Assembly (NCBI RefSeq): GCF_900465055.1
Contig: NZ_LS483250.1
Location: forward strand, 1,116,001-1,180,000
Direction: 5' to 3'
DNA length: 64,000 bases
From: Moritella yayanosii
GTDB taxonomy: Bacteria; Pseudomonadota; Gammaproteobacteria; Enterobacterales; Moritellaceae
Notes under the pieces: model-generated
What the model saw: the letters and a program-made list of their open reading frames with translations, nothing else
Told to the model about the DNA's origin: nothing
Database searches by the model: none
In this document: one piece after another, positions 39,102 through 48,041 of the stretch
How the letters are laid out: each line of letters begins with the position of its first letter
Position numbering within the stretch: the stretch's first letter is position 1
Made by a program: the position numbers and the translations under genes

Positions 39102-39270
39102 TTAGCCGATCAACTTATAGGAGAAAGTAAACTCTTTATCGGGCTTACTACTTAGCATACTAAACAACAAATCAAAGTCTGTTGGATCGTCTTGATGTGC
39201 TCGCCAAATTGCAGAGGTATCACCTAAAGTGAGGAACAATTGCCCTGACTTTGACTGAGACAAAACTCAT
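39102..39270 (-). pseudogene. frameshifted cassette gene remnant
   Basis: ATG 39270 with AAGGGG opens MSFVSVKVRAIVPHFR and stops. Another frame carries on with QLFLTLGDTSAIWRAHQDDP then TDFDLLFSMLSSKPDKEFTF to a TAA at 39102. This looks like one short gene broken by a frameshift and deletion. Its left attC is cut down to GCCTAACGCCCAC (39088 onwards). The family is unknown. Confidence 0.4.
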
Positions 39271-39390
39271 AATTACCCCTTAGGAACAAGATTATATATT
39301 AAATTAACAGATTCGGCTCACTTATTTATTTTCTTGTTAGCTATGTTTACTTCTTATTGCATAACTTGTTGAACGAAGCCGCTGCGCGGC

Positions 39391-40085
39391 AGGGTCTTTC
39401 CACCACCGTTCATACTAACCAATAGCATCTCCATTATGGTGGTGCCTTATTGGAGCTATCAGTATGAACAACTCACAGCAACAACGCTTTAATGTTCTTT
39501 ATGAATAACATCTTACCAATCTAAGGCTGCAAGGTAAACGACCAGCTACTATTGATGGTTATTCTCGTGCGGTTCGACGCATTTCGACCTACTTTGATCG
39601 AAGTCCTGATGGTTTAACCACCGCCAACCTCAATACCACAGCGCGTTATACTCAGTTAACCCAATTAAAACAACATAATACTGCTGTCGCCAACAATCGA
39701 AACTACTGCCCGTGCATTACTTCATGGTTACGTTCACTTTACCCAGTGAACTTAGACCATTAGCCCGAAGCCAATCCAAAGCGTTATATCAAACCATGTT
39801 TTCGGTCGCGGCATCAATATTAAAAGACTTTGCCAGGCGTAAACACGGTGGTGAAATAAGCTTTACCACCGTTTTACATACCCACAGTCGACAACGGAAT
39901 TTACATCCTCACCTGCACATTATTGTCGCCAGTGGCAGTTACAATAAAACCCGCAACCAATGGCATAAAGGCAAGCGTAATTATCTGTTTAATGCCTTTG
40001 CACTGACTGGCTAACACCGACACATTACCCACTAAATGGGTGGTTGATTGCCGAAAAGTCGGCTGCGCGACACCTATTCTTATAT
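39391..40085 (+). mobile_element. IS91-like element, decayed copy B
   Basis: Recognisable pieces in order: the leader TATTGGAGCTATCAGTATGA, the first and last parts of the tyrosine recombinase gene, a middle part of the HUH transposase (39690-40014, with HPHLHIIVASG) and a right end reduced to GGCTGCGCGACACC. The recombinase has a stop at codon 14. The right end abuts GTTATAG, the attC core of the HigBA-2 cassette. Confidence 0.8.
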
Positions 40086-40086
40086 G

Positions 40087-40401
40087 TTATAGCTCTGCAA
40101 TGTGTGTGAGAGTTTCTGGATGACGTTGCACTAATTTCAAAAGCGTTATTGCTTGCCCATTTGGAGCACTGCGTCCTTGCTCCCAATTCTCTAACGTACG
40201 AGAAGATGTATGAAGTAAACTAGCAAACACACCGCGTGACATATTAAATTTTTCTCTAATATTAACAATTTCATTAGGTGAGATATCAAGCTCACTTACA
40301 TCATTAACATGATGTGTTTTAAGGGTAAGTTTCCCCTCTGAATGCTCTTTTGCTTCAACAAGAGCGGAACTTAATTCTGTAAATAAATCACGATTGCTCA
40401 T
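40087..40401 (-). CDS. higA-2: HigA-2-type antitoxin
   Basis: The 104-residue protein is very close to V. cholerae HigA2: MSNRDLFTELSSALVEAKEH, FNMSRGVFASLLHTSSRTLE (helix-turn-helix) and NWEQGRSAPNGQAITLL. The intrinsically disordered N-terminus binds the toxin and the HTH binds the operator. It overlaps higB-2 by 14 bases. Its stop codon overlaps the attC core GTTATAG next to IS91-like copy B. Confidence 0.93.
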   Translation of the reverse strand: MSNRDLFTELSSALVEAKEHSEGKLTLKTHHVNDVSELDISPNEIVNIREKFNMSRGVFASLLHTSSRTLENWEQGRSAPNGQAITLLKLVQRHPETLTHIAEL

Positions 40402-40726
40402 TACGCCATACCTCCATAAAAGCCTTTAACTGTTTCTTTTGATCTGCGGTTAAATCCGACACTTCACTTTTCCCATAAATAGTAAGTAAATAGCAACGTC
40501 GTTTTTCATCAAGGAAGTAATAAATAACACGGGAACCACCACGTTTCCCTTTACCCTTACCCTTACTTGCAACTCGAACCTTCCGTAAACCACCAGTACC
40601 TTGAATCACATCACCCTTCTTCGGGTTTGACATTAGCTCAGTTTGAAACAATCTAAATTCTTCATCATTGAGATGGTCATCTCGGTATTTCTCAAATATT
40701 TTTGATTCTACAAATATACATTTCAT
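40388..40726 (-). CDS. higB-2: HigB-2 toxin (RelE-family mRNA interferase)
   Basis: The 112-residue protein closely matches V. cholerae HigB2: FVESKIFEKYRDDHLNDEEF, ELMSNPKKGDVIQGTGGLRK, VRVASKGKGKGKRGGSRVIY and LTADQKKQLKAFMEVWRNEQ. The run GKGKGKRGG has one extra GK compared with the form I remember. It cleaves ribosome-bound mRNA. ATG 40726 is chosen because the operator lies just upstream; a longer frame to 40828 crosses the attC. Confidence 0.93.
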   Translation of the reverse strand: MKCIFVESKIFEKYRDDHLNDEEFRLFQTELMSNPKKGDVIQGTGGLRKVRVASKGKGKGKRGGSRVIYYFLDEKRRCYLLTIYGKSEVSDLTADQKKQLKAFMEVWRNEQS

Positions 40727-40734
40727 GATTGAAG

Positions 40735-40753
40735 TATACGCAAATAGCGTATA
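40735..40753 (-). promoter_or_regulatory. HigA-2 operator
   Basis: TATACGC and GCGTATA are perfect seven-base arms around five bases, just upstream of higB-2. This is the arrangement and half-site expected for HigA2 autorepression. Confidence 0.7.
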
Positions 40754-40778
40754 GAAAACAAGATGGGATATGATTGAG

Positions 40779-40879
40779 CTATAACGCCAACCTAAGCGGC
40801 GGCTTGCTGGTGCAGTTTTTTGCGGCACTTTGCAAAAAGTGCGACAGTAAAAGCCGTCTGGTTTAGGTGCTTGTTAAAC
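40779..40879 (-). repeat. attC site
   Basis: Cores CTATAAC and GTTAAAC flank GCCAACCTAAGCGGCGGC and GCCGTCTGGTTTAGGTGC. It is the same attC family as 54517-54618. Confidence 0.88.
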
Positions 40880-40883
40880 CGTA

Positions 40884-41180
40884 TTACGCCATTTGAAAGT
40901 TATATGGAGAAACGTGCAATGACTGTTGCTCTTGCCTTGTTTGCCATAAATCATGCGCGTTCTGTAAGCGAAGCCAATGATCTGCTGATGGTTTACCAAA
41001 TGCTAATTCTAAACGTACAGCCATTACGGGCGTTATAGAACCTTTAGTATTCAAAACTTTAGATAAAGTCTTACGACTCACATCAAGATGCTTAGCGACG
41101 TCGGTGATCGTTAACTCTAAAGAGTCGATCACTAACTCTTTTAATATTTCTCCCGGATGAGCGGGGTTAAACATAGCCAT
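40884..41180 (-). CDS. higA: HigA-family antitoxin
   Basis: The 98-residue protein is a typical HigA: FNPAHPGEILKELVIDSLEL, an HTH in ITDVAKHLDVSRKTLSKVLN and a C-terminal SADHWLRLQNAHDLWQ. It starts at the toxin stop (shared base). It represses its own operon and neutralises HigB. The cassette is intact, with attC sites on both sides. Confidence 0.93.
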   Translation of the reverse strand: MAMFNPAHPGEILKELVIDSLELTITDVAKHLDVSRKTLSKVLNTKGSITPVMAVRLELAFGKPSADHWLRLQNAHDLWQTRQEQQSLHVSPYNFQMA

Positions 41181-41458
41181 TAGTGGTAATCCTCATAATT
41201 TACTATTTCAACATCACGTCCTGTAAACCTATATGTTATTCGCCAATTTCCACTTACACGGACAGACCAAATATCTTTTCTATCACCTTTAAGTTGATGC
41301 ATAAATAGACCTGGAAGATCCATATCATCAGAAATTTCAGCTTGATCTAAGTTAGCTAAAATAAGACGTAGTTTCTTTTCGTGTTTCTTTTGTATCCCCG
41401 CAGTGCTGCCTGAAGCATAAAACTTGCGAAGACCTTCATGAATGAAATTTTTTATCAT
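41180..41458 (-). CDS. higB: HigB-family toxin
   Basis: The 92-residue protein is a complete HigB: FIHEGLRKFYASGSTAGIQK, LPGLFMHQLKGDRKDIWSVR, VSGNWRITYRF and the C-terminal EIVNYEDYH. It is an mRNA interferase of the RelE superfamily. A hyphenated repeat ACCTT-A-AAGGT just upstream (41472-41482) is a candidate operator. It is the intact counterpart of the module broken by IS66. Confidence 0.93.
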   Translation of the reverse strand: MIKNFIHEGLRKFYASGSTAGIQKKHEKKLRLILANLDQAEISDDMDLPGLFMHQLKGDRKDIWSVRVSGNWRITYRFTGRDVEIVNYEDYH

Positions 41459-41503
41459 TCGACCATTGTAACCTTAAAGGTGTCAGGTTAACTTGACCTA
41501 CGG

Positions 41504-41611
41504 TTTAACGCCCCCATAAGCTGTGAGCAATGCTGGCACAATTTGTTGCGCCTTTTCTTTTGCAACCAATGTGATAGCGTTGCGAATCTGACTTTATGGG
41601 CCTTGTTACAT
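41504..41611 (-). repeat. attC site
   Basis: Cores GTTTAAC and GTTACAT flank the same dyad as the attC at 35002-35109, with only scattered differences. Confidence 0.88.
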
Positions 41612-41616
41612 TTCGT

Positions 41617-41910
41617 CTACACCATCGAAAAATTAACTACATGCACTCGAGTTAGATTAACATTCTGCTTTGCATGCCAAAGGTCATAATTATCTTGCAT
41701 TGAAAGCCAGCTCTCAGCTGTACGCCCTAGTGCTTTCGATAAACGTAGTGCCATTTCTGGTGAAACTCCACTTTGCCCTTTCAATATGCGATTTAACGTT
41801 GATGATGCTACATCAAGTTGTTTTGCCAGAAAACGACAACTTAGGCCAGATGGTTCCAGATAAAGATCATGAATGAACTCACCCGGGTGTGGTGGATTAT
41901 GCATATTCAT
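41617..41910 (-). CDS. higA: HigA-family antitoxin, cut off from its toxin by IS66
   Basis: The 97-residue antitoxin is intact: MNMHNPPHPGEFIHDLYLEP, an HTH in CRFLAKQLDVASSTLNRILK and SWLSMQDNYDLWHAKQN. Its toxin gene lay directly upstream, with the stop and start close together. IS66 now separates this gene from the promoter and from all but the last codons of higB. Expression would have to come from IS66 or array transcription. Confidence 0.9.
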   Translation of the reverse strand: MNMHNPPHPGEFIHDLYLEPSGLSCRFLAKQLDVASSTLNRILKGQSGVSPEMALRLSKALGRTAESWLSMQDNYDLWHAKQNVNLTRVHVVNFSMV

Positions 41911-42021
41911 TAGTGATAGTCCTCGTAGTTTAAGATAAACGCATTGTGAGCTTACGACAATATAGTTTGACTTAAGGAAATTTGGCAAGTCCCGGCAGAT
42001 ATGCCGGGATGATGGTTTATT

Positions 42022-43614
42022 TTACTGGTAATTCCAAGGCAGATAATTTTCAGGTGCCAACTTCACCGCTTCTTGTTCTCGTTGCAGCGTATTTAAATAA
42101 TCAAAAATATTAGTGCCGGCCCAGCTGGCTGTGGCTATGATTGAGGTGATAACATCACCGATACTGGCTCCAGACAGCGTTTTGTGGAACATCGCATTTT
42201 TTCTATCCCTGACCACCAATTTTAATTCAGCCTCCATTAAATTATTATCTAATTGCGCCCCTGGCACCGTGCAGAAACACGTTAAGCCTGCGTAATGTTT
42301 ATCAAAATAACGGATCGCTTTGCCAAGCCCACTGTTTTCCTCAACACTGCCATCGCTTAAGTGCTGGCGACCCCACGCGCGGATCTCAGCCATGATTGGT
42401 CGCGAATTTTCATCATGATAAGCTTGCCGCTGTTCACTATTGAGCTGTTTTTCTGTTGCCAGATTATCAATATGCCAGATCTCGCCATAACGATCTAAAA
42501 TACCTGCAACTTCATCGGGAAAATGGCTAAGCACATCCACAAATTGCCGTCGAGCATGGCTGTTACACAAGGACTGGATAAATTCGACATCAACGGAGGG
42601 GCGGTTGCTGGCCAGTGCATCGCTCATGATAATGGGCGGTGAACTTGTTTTGTCTCGCAAACACAGCACGCTATCGATAAATTCACCCGCGTGACCTATG
42701 TTAGTTTCGAACAACACTATTTTTTGATCTGCGGTAGTGGTTGCTATCATGCCCGAGCTATAAACTCCAGTTCTAACACGTTCTTTATCGCTATTACGTT
42801 GTTTTTTAATGATGGCGGTTTGGTCGAGAATACGGTGTGTGGTGTCATCAATATAATAATGCTTGGCATTGCCTGCAATTGTTCTCAAGTGCTTAAATAC
42901 AGGCCAAATGGCGTTGGCCACATATTCGGTTTGATCGAAGATAGATGACGCGGTAATAGGTACGCCTAAGATGTTTTGCAAACTGCCTTGGCGATAAAAC
43001 GGTGTGCCTGCGTAATATTTGTTGATCGCCATTAAGCTGCGTGCGCTGTAGCCGTATTTTTGTTTGGCATGCCCATCGGCCTGTACGTTTTCAGCCAGTG
43101 GCGCGGTAAAATAAGCACCGCAGGCATTACAACGTAGTCGTTCCATGATGTGTTGCTCTGGCACAAAAGGGCTTTGCCCTGTGATCCGCAAGAAGCTTGC
43201 TGGTTCATACTTGGTGAGTTTCCCCAAGTCGCATTCAGGACATAATTCACCCTTGGTCAGCACTGTTAAGGCGTGGTGAATGATTGTCGGTTTGACTTTT
43301 TGGGTCTTGGGTTTAGTGCGCTTGATTTGTTTATGTTGGGCTTTTTTACCTTTTGCGGCAACGCCTTGCTGACTGATGAGTGCCCCCAGTTTTTCTGACG
43401 ATTTAACGATACCGACGAGTTTTTTCAATTTGTGTATCGTCACATCTTTACTGGCGATGTTTTCTTGCAAATTAGCCAGTGTCATCAAGGCATTAAGCAA
43501 TAGCTGACAATCAGCCGAGCTTAACGCCAGTTCATGCTCTTTGGCTTCTGTCACGCGTTCAATTAAGGCATCGAGTGCGTCATTATCAATATCGGTGAAT
43601 GATTGAGTCAACAT
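42022..43614 (-). CDS. tnpC: IS66 transposase TnpC
   Basis: The 530-residue protein is the IS66 DDE transposase. It has an N-terminal leucine-rich helical region and a basic KGKKAQHKQIKRTKPKTQK linker. A zinc finger follows (CPECDLGKL and RCNACGAYF). The catalytic part includes HYYIDDTTHRIL, IIMSDALASNRP and CNSHARRQFVDVL, and it ends with DNNLMEAELKLVVRDRKNAM, the last acidic motif region. Full-length for the family. It is the third gene of the element, 120 bases after tnpB. Confidence 0.93.
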   Translation of the reverse strand: MLTQSFTDIDNDALDALIERVTEAKEHELALSSADCQLLLNALMTLANLQENIASKDVTIHKLKKLVGIVKSSEKLGALISQQGVAAKGKKAQHKQIKRTKPKTQKVKPTIIHHALTVLTKGELCPECDLGKLTKYEPASFLRITGQSPFVPEQHIMERLRCNACGAYFTAPLAENVQADGHAKQKYGYSARSLMAINKYYAGTPFYRQGSLQNILGVPITASSIFDQTEYVANAIWPVFKHLRTIAGNAKHYYIDDTTHRILDQTAIIKKQRNSDKERVRTGVYSSGMIATTTADQKIVLFETNIGHAGEFIDSVLCLRDKTSSPPIIMSDALASNRPSVDVEFIQSLCNSHARRQFVDVLSHFPDEVAGILDRYGEIWHIDNLATEKQLNSEQRQAYHDENSRPIMAEIRAWGRQHLSDGSVEENSGLGKAIRYFDKHYAGLTCFCTVPGAQLDNNLMEAELKLVVRDRKNAMFHKTLSGASIGDVITSIIATASWAGTNIFDYLNTLQREQEAVKLAPENYLPWNYQ

Positions 43615-43735
43615 AAGTGTCCAGTGTGCTCGTCTATAATTAAGCGAATATGGATTATTGCAGGCATAAAGGATCGGTCAACATGATCGTTTAGATCCTG
43701 CGATATTAATGTAATATTGTGAATTACATCGCATT

Positions 43736-44059
43736 TTATGCCACTTGTACCACTGGAGCCGCGGATAATAACTGTCGCAGATGCTTAGCCTGCATGGAGG
43801 TGATGGCTTCCTTGGCGGTTGGCCAGTTGGAAAATTTGCCCTTTGATAATCGTTTGGTCATTAACCAAAAACCAGACCCGTCATAGCTTAATGCCCGGAT
43901 CATGGTTTTATTACGGTTAATAAAGACAAACAAAATGCCGGAACGCGGGTCTTGGTCGAGTTGTCGACGACAAATCGCCACAAATCCGTCAATGCCACAG
44001 CGAAAATCGGCGGGTTGAATAGCCAGTAAGATAGGCGTATTCGCGGTCAGTAATATCAT
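43736..44059 (-). CDS. tnpB: IS66 accessory protein TnpB
   Basis: The 107-residue protein is the conserved IS66 Orf2: ILLAIQPADFRCGIDGFVAI, LDQDPRSGILFVFINRNKTM and the YDGSGFWLMTKRLSKGKF block. It is needed for transposition of IS66 elements but has no known enzyme activity. It overlaps tnpA by four bases (ATGA), indicating coupled translation. Confidence 0.93.
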   Translation of the reverse strand: MILLTANTPILLAIQPADFRCGIDGFVAICRRQLDQDPRSGILFVFINRNKTMIRALSYDGSGFWLMTKRLSKGKFSNWPTAKEAITSMQAKHLRQLLSAAPVVQVA

Positions 44060-44421
44060 ACCAGCAGCGCCCCCGTGATAACGGCAAGTAACGCAGGCGA
44101 GAGCGGGCCAGAAAGTTGTAACCGGTTACCATTTTTACAAGTGAGCGTAATATTAAACTCATCCGAACTGGCATTCAGCTCGTCAGGGACAGCAATGAAT
44201 TCGCTAGGTTTTTTGACGGAAGTCGCTTGTTTACACCAATGGTGAAAGGTTGAATCGGCAATGTTTAATGCGGTTTTAATTTGGCTCGATGAATAATATT
44301 GAGCCAGTGCAACGGTTTTATCTTTCAACTGCTGAGGTGTTTTTTCTCTGGGATATTGTCGGGTCAAGCGCCATTGTTGAAATTCAGATGCAAGGCTGCT
44401 GAGTTTGTCTTGATTTGTCAT
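44056..44421 (-). CDS. tnpA: IS66 accessory protein TnpA
   Basis: The 121-residue first protein of IS66 has a putative helix-turn-helix (SSSQIKTALNIADSTFHHWC) and a C-terminal FNITLTCKNGNRLQLSGPLS. It begins about 80 bases inside the right end. The same first codons occur in the remnant at 32239-32413. Confidence 0.9.
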   Translation of the reverse strand: MTNQDKLSSLASEFQQWRLTRQYPREKTPQQLKDKTVALAQYYSSSQIKTALNIADSTFHHWCKQATSVKKPSEFIAVPDELNASSDEFNITLTCKNGNRLQLSGPLSPALLAVITGALLV

Positions 44422-44495
44422 ATTACTTACTCTAATTTGGGATGCAGTAAGTAAATCAAAATTTGTACGTTAAGTTGAGCTATCTTGTCGTAAGC

Positions 44496-44750
44496 TCACA
44501 ACGCATTGCCATTAATGAATTCAAAAGTAATGCGCCAGTTTCCATTTACGGTGATAGACCAAATTCCATCTCTATTACCTTTGAGTGGATGAAGCTTAAA
44601 GCCTGGTAAGTTGATATCGTCGATTGCTTGCGCGGTATCAATTGCTGCGAGCTGCATTCTCAATTTTCTTTGGTGTTTAGGCTGTATTCCAGAAGTACTT
44701 CCTGTTTCAAAGTATTTCTTCAGACCTTTATGTTTAAATAATTTGATCAT
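44496..44750 (-). pseudogene. higB: higB toxin truncated by IS66
   Basis: The frame gives 84 residues: MIKLFKHKGLKKYFETGSTS, LPGFKLHPLKGNRDGIWSIT, VNGNWRITFEFINGNA, then enters the IS66 end and stops. Bases left of IS66 (41911-41945) encode the missing tail FILNYEDYH. The intact toxin would have had 92 residues. The lost tail includes conserved residues of the HigB active-site end, so activity is doubtful. A palindrome GCGCA-T-TGCGC at 44763-44773 is a likely HigA operator. Confidence 0.9.
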
Positions 44751-44850
44751 TTAATTAGTGTAGCGCATTGCGCATCACAACTCAAAGAGAAGTGTAAAAA
44801 TCCGAATAACTGGCAAATGATAGTGGGCTAAACTTGAGCGCAGCGAAAAT

Positions 44851-45023
44851 GTCACGCTATTTGTATCGAGGCGTATTATTGGTATCTTAAATAAGCTAGC
44901 CTTGTGTTTAATATGCAGATAAGCACCCACCAAAACTAAATGCATCATTCATAATAAAAAGAAGGCTCTGGGCTTATTCAACACCCAAATAAGGTGCCGA
45001 CTGCGCGACACCTATTCTTATAT
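44851..45023 (+). mobile_element. IS91-like element, tail fragment E
   Basis: It starts inside the transposase gene (GTCACGCTATTTGTATCG, coding for SRYLYR) and then has the downstream tail with the hairpin variant AGGTGCCGACTGCGCGACACC-like arms. The right end abuts GTTAGGT, an attC core. Everything upstream is lost. Confidence 0.7.
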
Positions 45024-45024
45024 G

Positions 45025-45411
45025 TTAGGTAACATTTTTGACCTTAATTAAATAGAAAGCAAATAGTGCGATTAAAATTGAATCGAATATTATTGTTACG
45101 GCTGACTTTTCAATATACTGTTCGCCGAAAATAACAATTAATGAAATAAATGCAATTTTGCTGATGCCGACGATAACGAGGGATAAATTCCGATACACAG
45201 GCTTAAAAGCACCATAAATCAATAATACCCCCATTAAGAAAATCAAAAATCCCCAGCTCCGCACAACAACCTCGCCCAATGGATCGCTAATAGCTTCTCC
45301 AAACATACTTATTAACGCTGCTTGAGGTGCAAAAACCGCAAAGATCATTGAACAGGTCAGTAAACCTGCAATAACCATAATCCATTTTATTTTAGTAATA
45401 ATAATGTTCAC
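45025..45411 (-). CDS. small integral membrane cassette protein, unknown
   Basis: The 128-residue protein has four predicted transmembrane helices and short loops; no conserved motif is recognised. It is a single-gene cassette. The stop codon overlaps the GTTAGGT core at 45024. AGGAGTTTATGTG precedes the start (TTAGGAG), giving a good ribosome site. It might be a small transporter or an immunity-type protein, but nothing in the sequence decides this. Confidence 0.6.
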   Translation of the reverse strand: MNIIITKIKWIMVIAGLLTCSMIFAVFAPQAALISMFGEAISDPLGEVVVRSWGFLIFLMGVLLIYGAFKPVYRNLSLVIVGISKIAFISLIVIFGEQYIEKSAVTIIFDSILIALFAFYLIKVKNVT

Positions 45412-45464
45412 ATAAACTCCTAACTCTTTGTGTCAACTAACGCCTTGCTAGGCCGAATCCCACT

Positions 45465-46032
45465 TATTTAGGCTTTTCTTCGTGAACAAGCATGTTCATG
45501 AATTTTGCAAACCGCCTTAGTCTGGTTTCTTCGCACTTATCAATCCGTACGCGATAGCATAACGGCTCGATTTATTGAGAGTTTCAAAAAACTCTTTAAC
45601 ATTCGGCTTGCTCTCCAGTGCAGCTAGGAAATCCGCGGGTACTTCCATTTCACTTACTACATAGGCGTTTTCCCAACGACCGTCCGCTTTAGCAGCACGA
45701 ATATGCACGAGCCCTGATTCCATCATCCGGCCCTCACTTATCAAACGTTCCGCATGCTCTGTGTTCCTTTTAGACCAGTTGCTTCGCGTTTGTCTGGGAG
45801 TAATGCGCTGAAGATAGGCTTGGTCATCGATTGACTTTTTAACACCGTCGATCCAACCCCAGCATAGAGACTCGATCACGATATCATTCCAAGTCACGCT
45901 CTGAATCCCAGTATTTTTCTTGTATATCTTCACCCAGAGTTCACTTTCAGAGCCGTGATTCACCTTGACCCACTGGCCGAAATCTTTCGGTGTTACAAAT
46001 GTCATCGTTCTCAATGGATCAGGTTCAGCCAT
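45465..46032 (-). pseudogene. YdeI/OmpD-associated family gene with 3' frameshift
   Basis: The main frame (45517-46032) gives 171 residues of a YdeI-family protein: WVKVNHGSESELWVKIYKKN, SLCWGWIDGVKKSIDD, RITPRQTRSNWSKRNTEHAE and ISEGRMMESG. It ends early at SAKKPD. In the next frame RRFAKFMNMLVHEEKPK follows to a stop at 45465, which is the normal end of the family, so a one-base frameshift has cut about 17 residues. The main domain is intact and may still function. Family members are linked to bacteriocin or peptide resistance. Start ATG 46032. Confidence 0.75.
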
Positions 46033-46053
46033 AAAATTAGATTCTCTTCGGCA

Positions 46054-47250
46054 GAGCAAACAAGCCTGCGTTCATACTAACCAATAGCATCACCATTGTG
46101 GTGGTGCCTTATTGGAGCTATCAGTATCAATCATTCACAACAGCAACGATTTAATTTTCATTATGAAACACCCTATCAATTTAAGACTGCAAGGTAAACG
46201 TCCCACAACCATTGATGGTTATTCTCGTGCGGTTCGACACAATTCGAATATCGTTAAAAAGACCGTAATGGCTTGCAGTCAGCCCAAAGCACTTTATCAA
46301 TCCATATTCTCAGTAGCCGCATCGGTGTTGAAGGAATTTGCTAAAAAATAGGCTTTACCACCGTTTTACATACCCACAGTCGACAACGGAATTTACATCC
46401 TCACCTGCACATTATTGTCGCCAGTGGCAGTTACAATAAAACCCGCAACCAATGGCATAAAGGCAAGCGTAATTATCTGTTTAATGCCTTTGCACTGGCT
46501 AAAGTCTGGCGAGCAAGGATGCTTGATGCTATCAATCACCACGCTGATTTATCGCTGGCTAACACTGACACATTACCCACTAAATGGGTGGTTGATTGCC
46601 GAAAAGTTGGTTACGGTCTGCCTGCATTGCAATACCTGTCACGCTATTTGTATCGCGGTGTTTTACCCGATAAAGACATCATCGACACAAGCCATAATTC
46701 CGTGACCTTCAAATACAAAGACGGGCAAACTCAAGCAACGAAAACCAGAGCCTTACCAACGTTACAATTTCTCTGGCTTATCTTGCAACATGTGCTCCCC
46801 AAAGGATTACAGCGAGTGCGGGATTATGGGTTTTTACACGGTAATGCCAAGCGGTTACGTGTGCGTATCCAAGCAATATTGCTGCATCTGTTCAATTGGA
46901 AAATGCCTGAATTCGTCGCAACGATAACTGCGAAAGCAATCAGGATTTGTCCTTGTTGCCAGCATGAAATGAAATGCGTTGGCATCTCGCGAACGAGCTA
47001 GCTGAAAGGCGAATACAATAAGGATAATGGAATTTACGATATGAGTTGGAGATATTGAATTTATGGTGAAAACAGACTAGTTCATTGATAAATAACGGTC
47101 CTGTTATTTATCTCAATTTCGCTCGCCTTGGGTTTAGCCCCAAGGCGAAGTACCCACCAAGATCAAACACGTGATTTACTATATAAAGAAGGGCTCGGGC
47201 TTGTTCAACACCCGAATAAGGTGTCGGCTGCGCGACACCTATTCTTATAT
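46054..47250 (+). mobile_element. IS91-like element, decayed copy C
   Basis: It has the family left end GAGCAAACAAGCCTGCG, the first 50 codons of the tyrosine recombinase out of frame, most of the HUH transposase region and the right-end hairpin (AGGTGTCG/CGACACCT). The right end abuts GTTATGT, the attC core of the Fic cassette. It is nearly identical to copy D in its last 700 bases. Confidence 0.85.
46270..47001 (+). pseudogene. IS91-like HUH transposase, copy C, broken
   Basis: CSQPKALYQSIFSVAASVLK is followed by a stop and a small deletion that changes the frame. HPHLHIIVASGSYNKTRNQW is then in one frame and ANTDTLPTKWVVDCRKVGYG to the end (YLSRY present) in another. The N-terminal zinc domain is missing. 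Not functional. Confidence 0.8.
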
Positions 47251-47251
47251 G

Positions 47252-47863
47252 TTATGTTTCCGTTTGATACAATATACGTAGCATTAGGTTTGTTAGAGGT
47301 TCATAATTTCCTTCATGAACTCTTTTTGATGTTTCCATATTTTCCCAAGCTTGGACTGCATCCCAATCTAATAGATAATCGTGAGTTCTCGCTAATAATG
47401 AAATGAATATTCTTTGCGTTCTACCGTTTCCTTCTGGAAATGGATGATACATATTTAATATGCCTAAACACCTAGCAAGTTTTTCAGCGAGTATTATCTT
47501 TTCAGGTTTAACCAAAGATAAAACATTTTCCGCACGCGAAAAAACTACGGCTTCGTGTTTGGGTAAATCTTTTGCAGGTGTAAACTCATCTCCATTCTTT
47601 GACATATCATAAGATCTGGTTTTTCCAGCCCAAGAGTATAGTTCTTTGAATAAAAAGGAGTGTATAGATTTAAGTTTTGTAAGGTTGAATTCGCAGGGGA
47701 GTAATGACGAATCTTCGAATAGTAAATATTCGTAAACTGCAGTAAAGCCAGCTTCTAATTCTTTTAATTTTTGGGGATTAGTTTCATTTTTTAAGTTTAC
47801 AAATACGCTCGTATTTTCATAAAAATCAGGTTCTACACTATCTGTAAATAAATCATTTACCAC
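47252..47863 (-). CDS. Fic-domain toxin (AMP-transferase)
   Basis: The 203-residue protein has the Fic core HPFPEGNGRTQRIF with catalytic His140, the flap region TRSYDMSKNGDEFTPA and the preceding helices (SIHSFLFKELYSWAGKTRS). Fic enzymes transfer AMP to target proteins. It lacks an inhibitory motif of its own and overlaps a small anti-Fic gene by 11 bases, as class I systems do. The start is GTG 47863. The stop overlaps the core GTTATGT. Confidence 0.9.
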   Translation of the reverse strand: MVNDLFTDSVEPDFYENTSVFVNLKNETNPQKLKELEAGFTAVYEYLLFEDSSLLPCEFNLTKLKSIHSFLFKELYSWAGKTRSYDMSKNGDEFTPAKDLPKHEAVVFSRAENVLSLVKPEKIILAEKLARCLGILNMYHPFPEGNGRTQRIFISLLARTHDYLLDWDAVQAWENMETSKRVHEGNYEPLTNLMLRILYQTET

Positions 47864-48011
47864 GTAAAAGTTCTAAAACTTGAGTAGTTGTTACAGTAGG
47901 ATCAGTCAATGCTTTATTTAATAAAGACTTTACATCTTGAGATAAAGATAAAGATTCTAATCTAATGTTAGCTAGGGCTTGTTTTAACGTATTAGGATTA
48001 GTGATAGGCAT
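47853..48011 (-). CDS. anti-Fic antitoxin, VbhA-like
   Basis: This 52-residue frame begins MPITNPNTLKQALANIRLES and ends LELLRGK. The segment ANIRLESLSLSQDV resembles the inhibitory helix (S/T)xxxE(G/N) of class I antitoxins, with Glu19 as the residue expected to block ATP binding, although Asn replaces Ser and Ser replaces Gly. VTTTQVLELLRG matches the family's GxIt.dev.. end in position. GGAATTTATT precedes ATG, and a strong promoter lies upstream. It is immediately before and overlapping fic. Confidence 0.8.
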   Translation of the reverse strand: MPITNPNTLKQALANIRLESLSLSQDVKSLLNKALTDPTVTTTQVLELLRGK

Positions 48012-48041
48012 AATAAATTCCAAAAAATTAAAGACGATGCA

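Larger units (their letters stand above)
41946..44499 (-). mobile_element. complete IS66-family element with 8-bp target duplication
   Basis: The 2554-base element is bounded by inverted repeats GTGAGCTTACGACAATATAG and, at the right, CTATCTTGTCGTAAGCTCAC. AACGCATT is duplicated on both sides (41938-41945 and 44500-44507), the 8 bp expected for IS66. It carries tnpA, tnpB and tnpC in the usual order. It sits in the 3' end of a higB toxin gene. All three genes look intact, so it may be a recent insertion. Confidence 0.95.
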
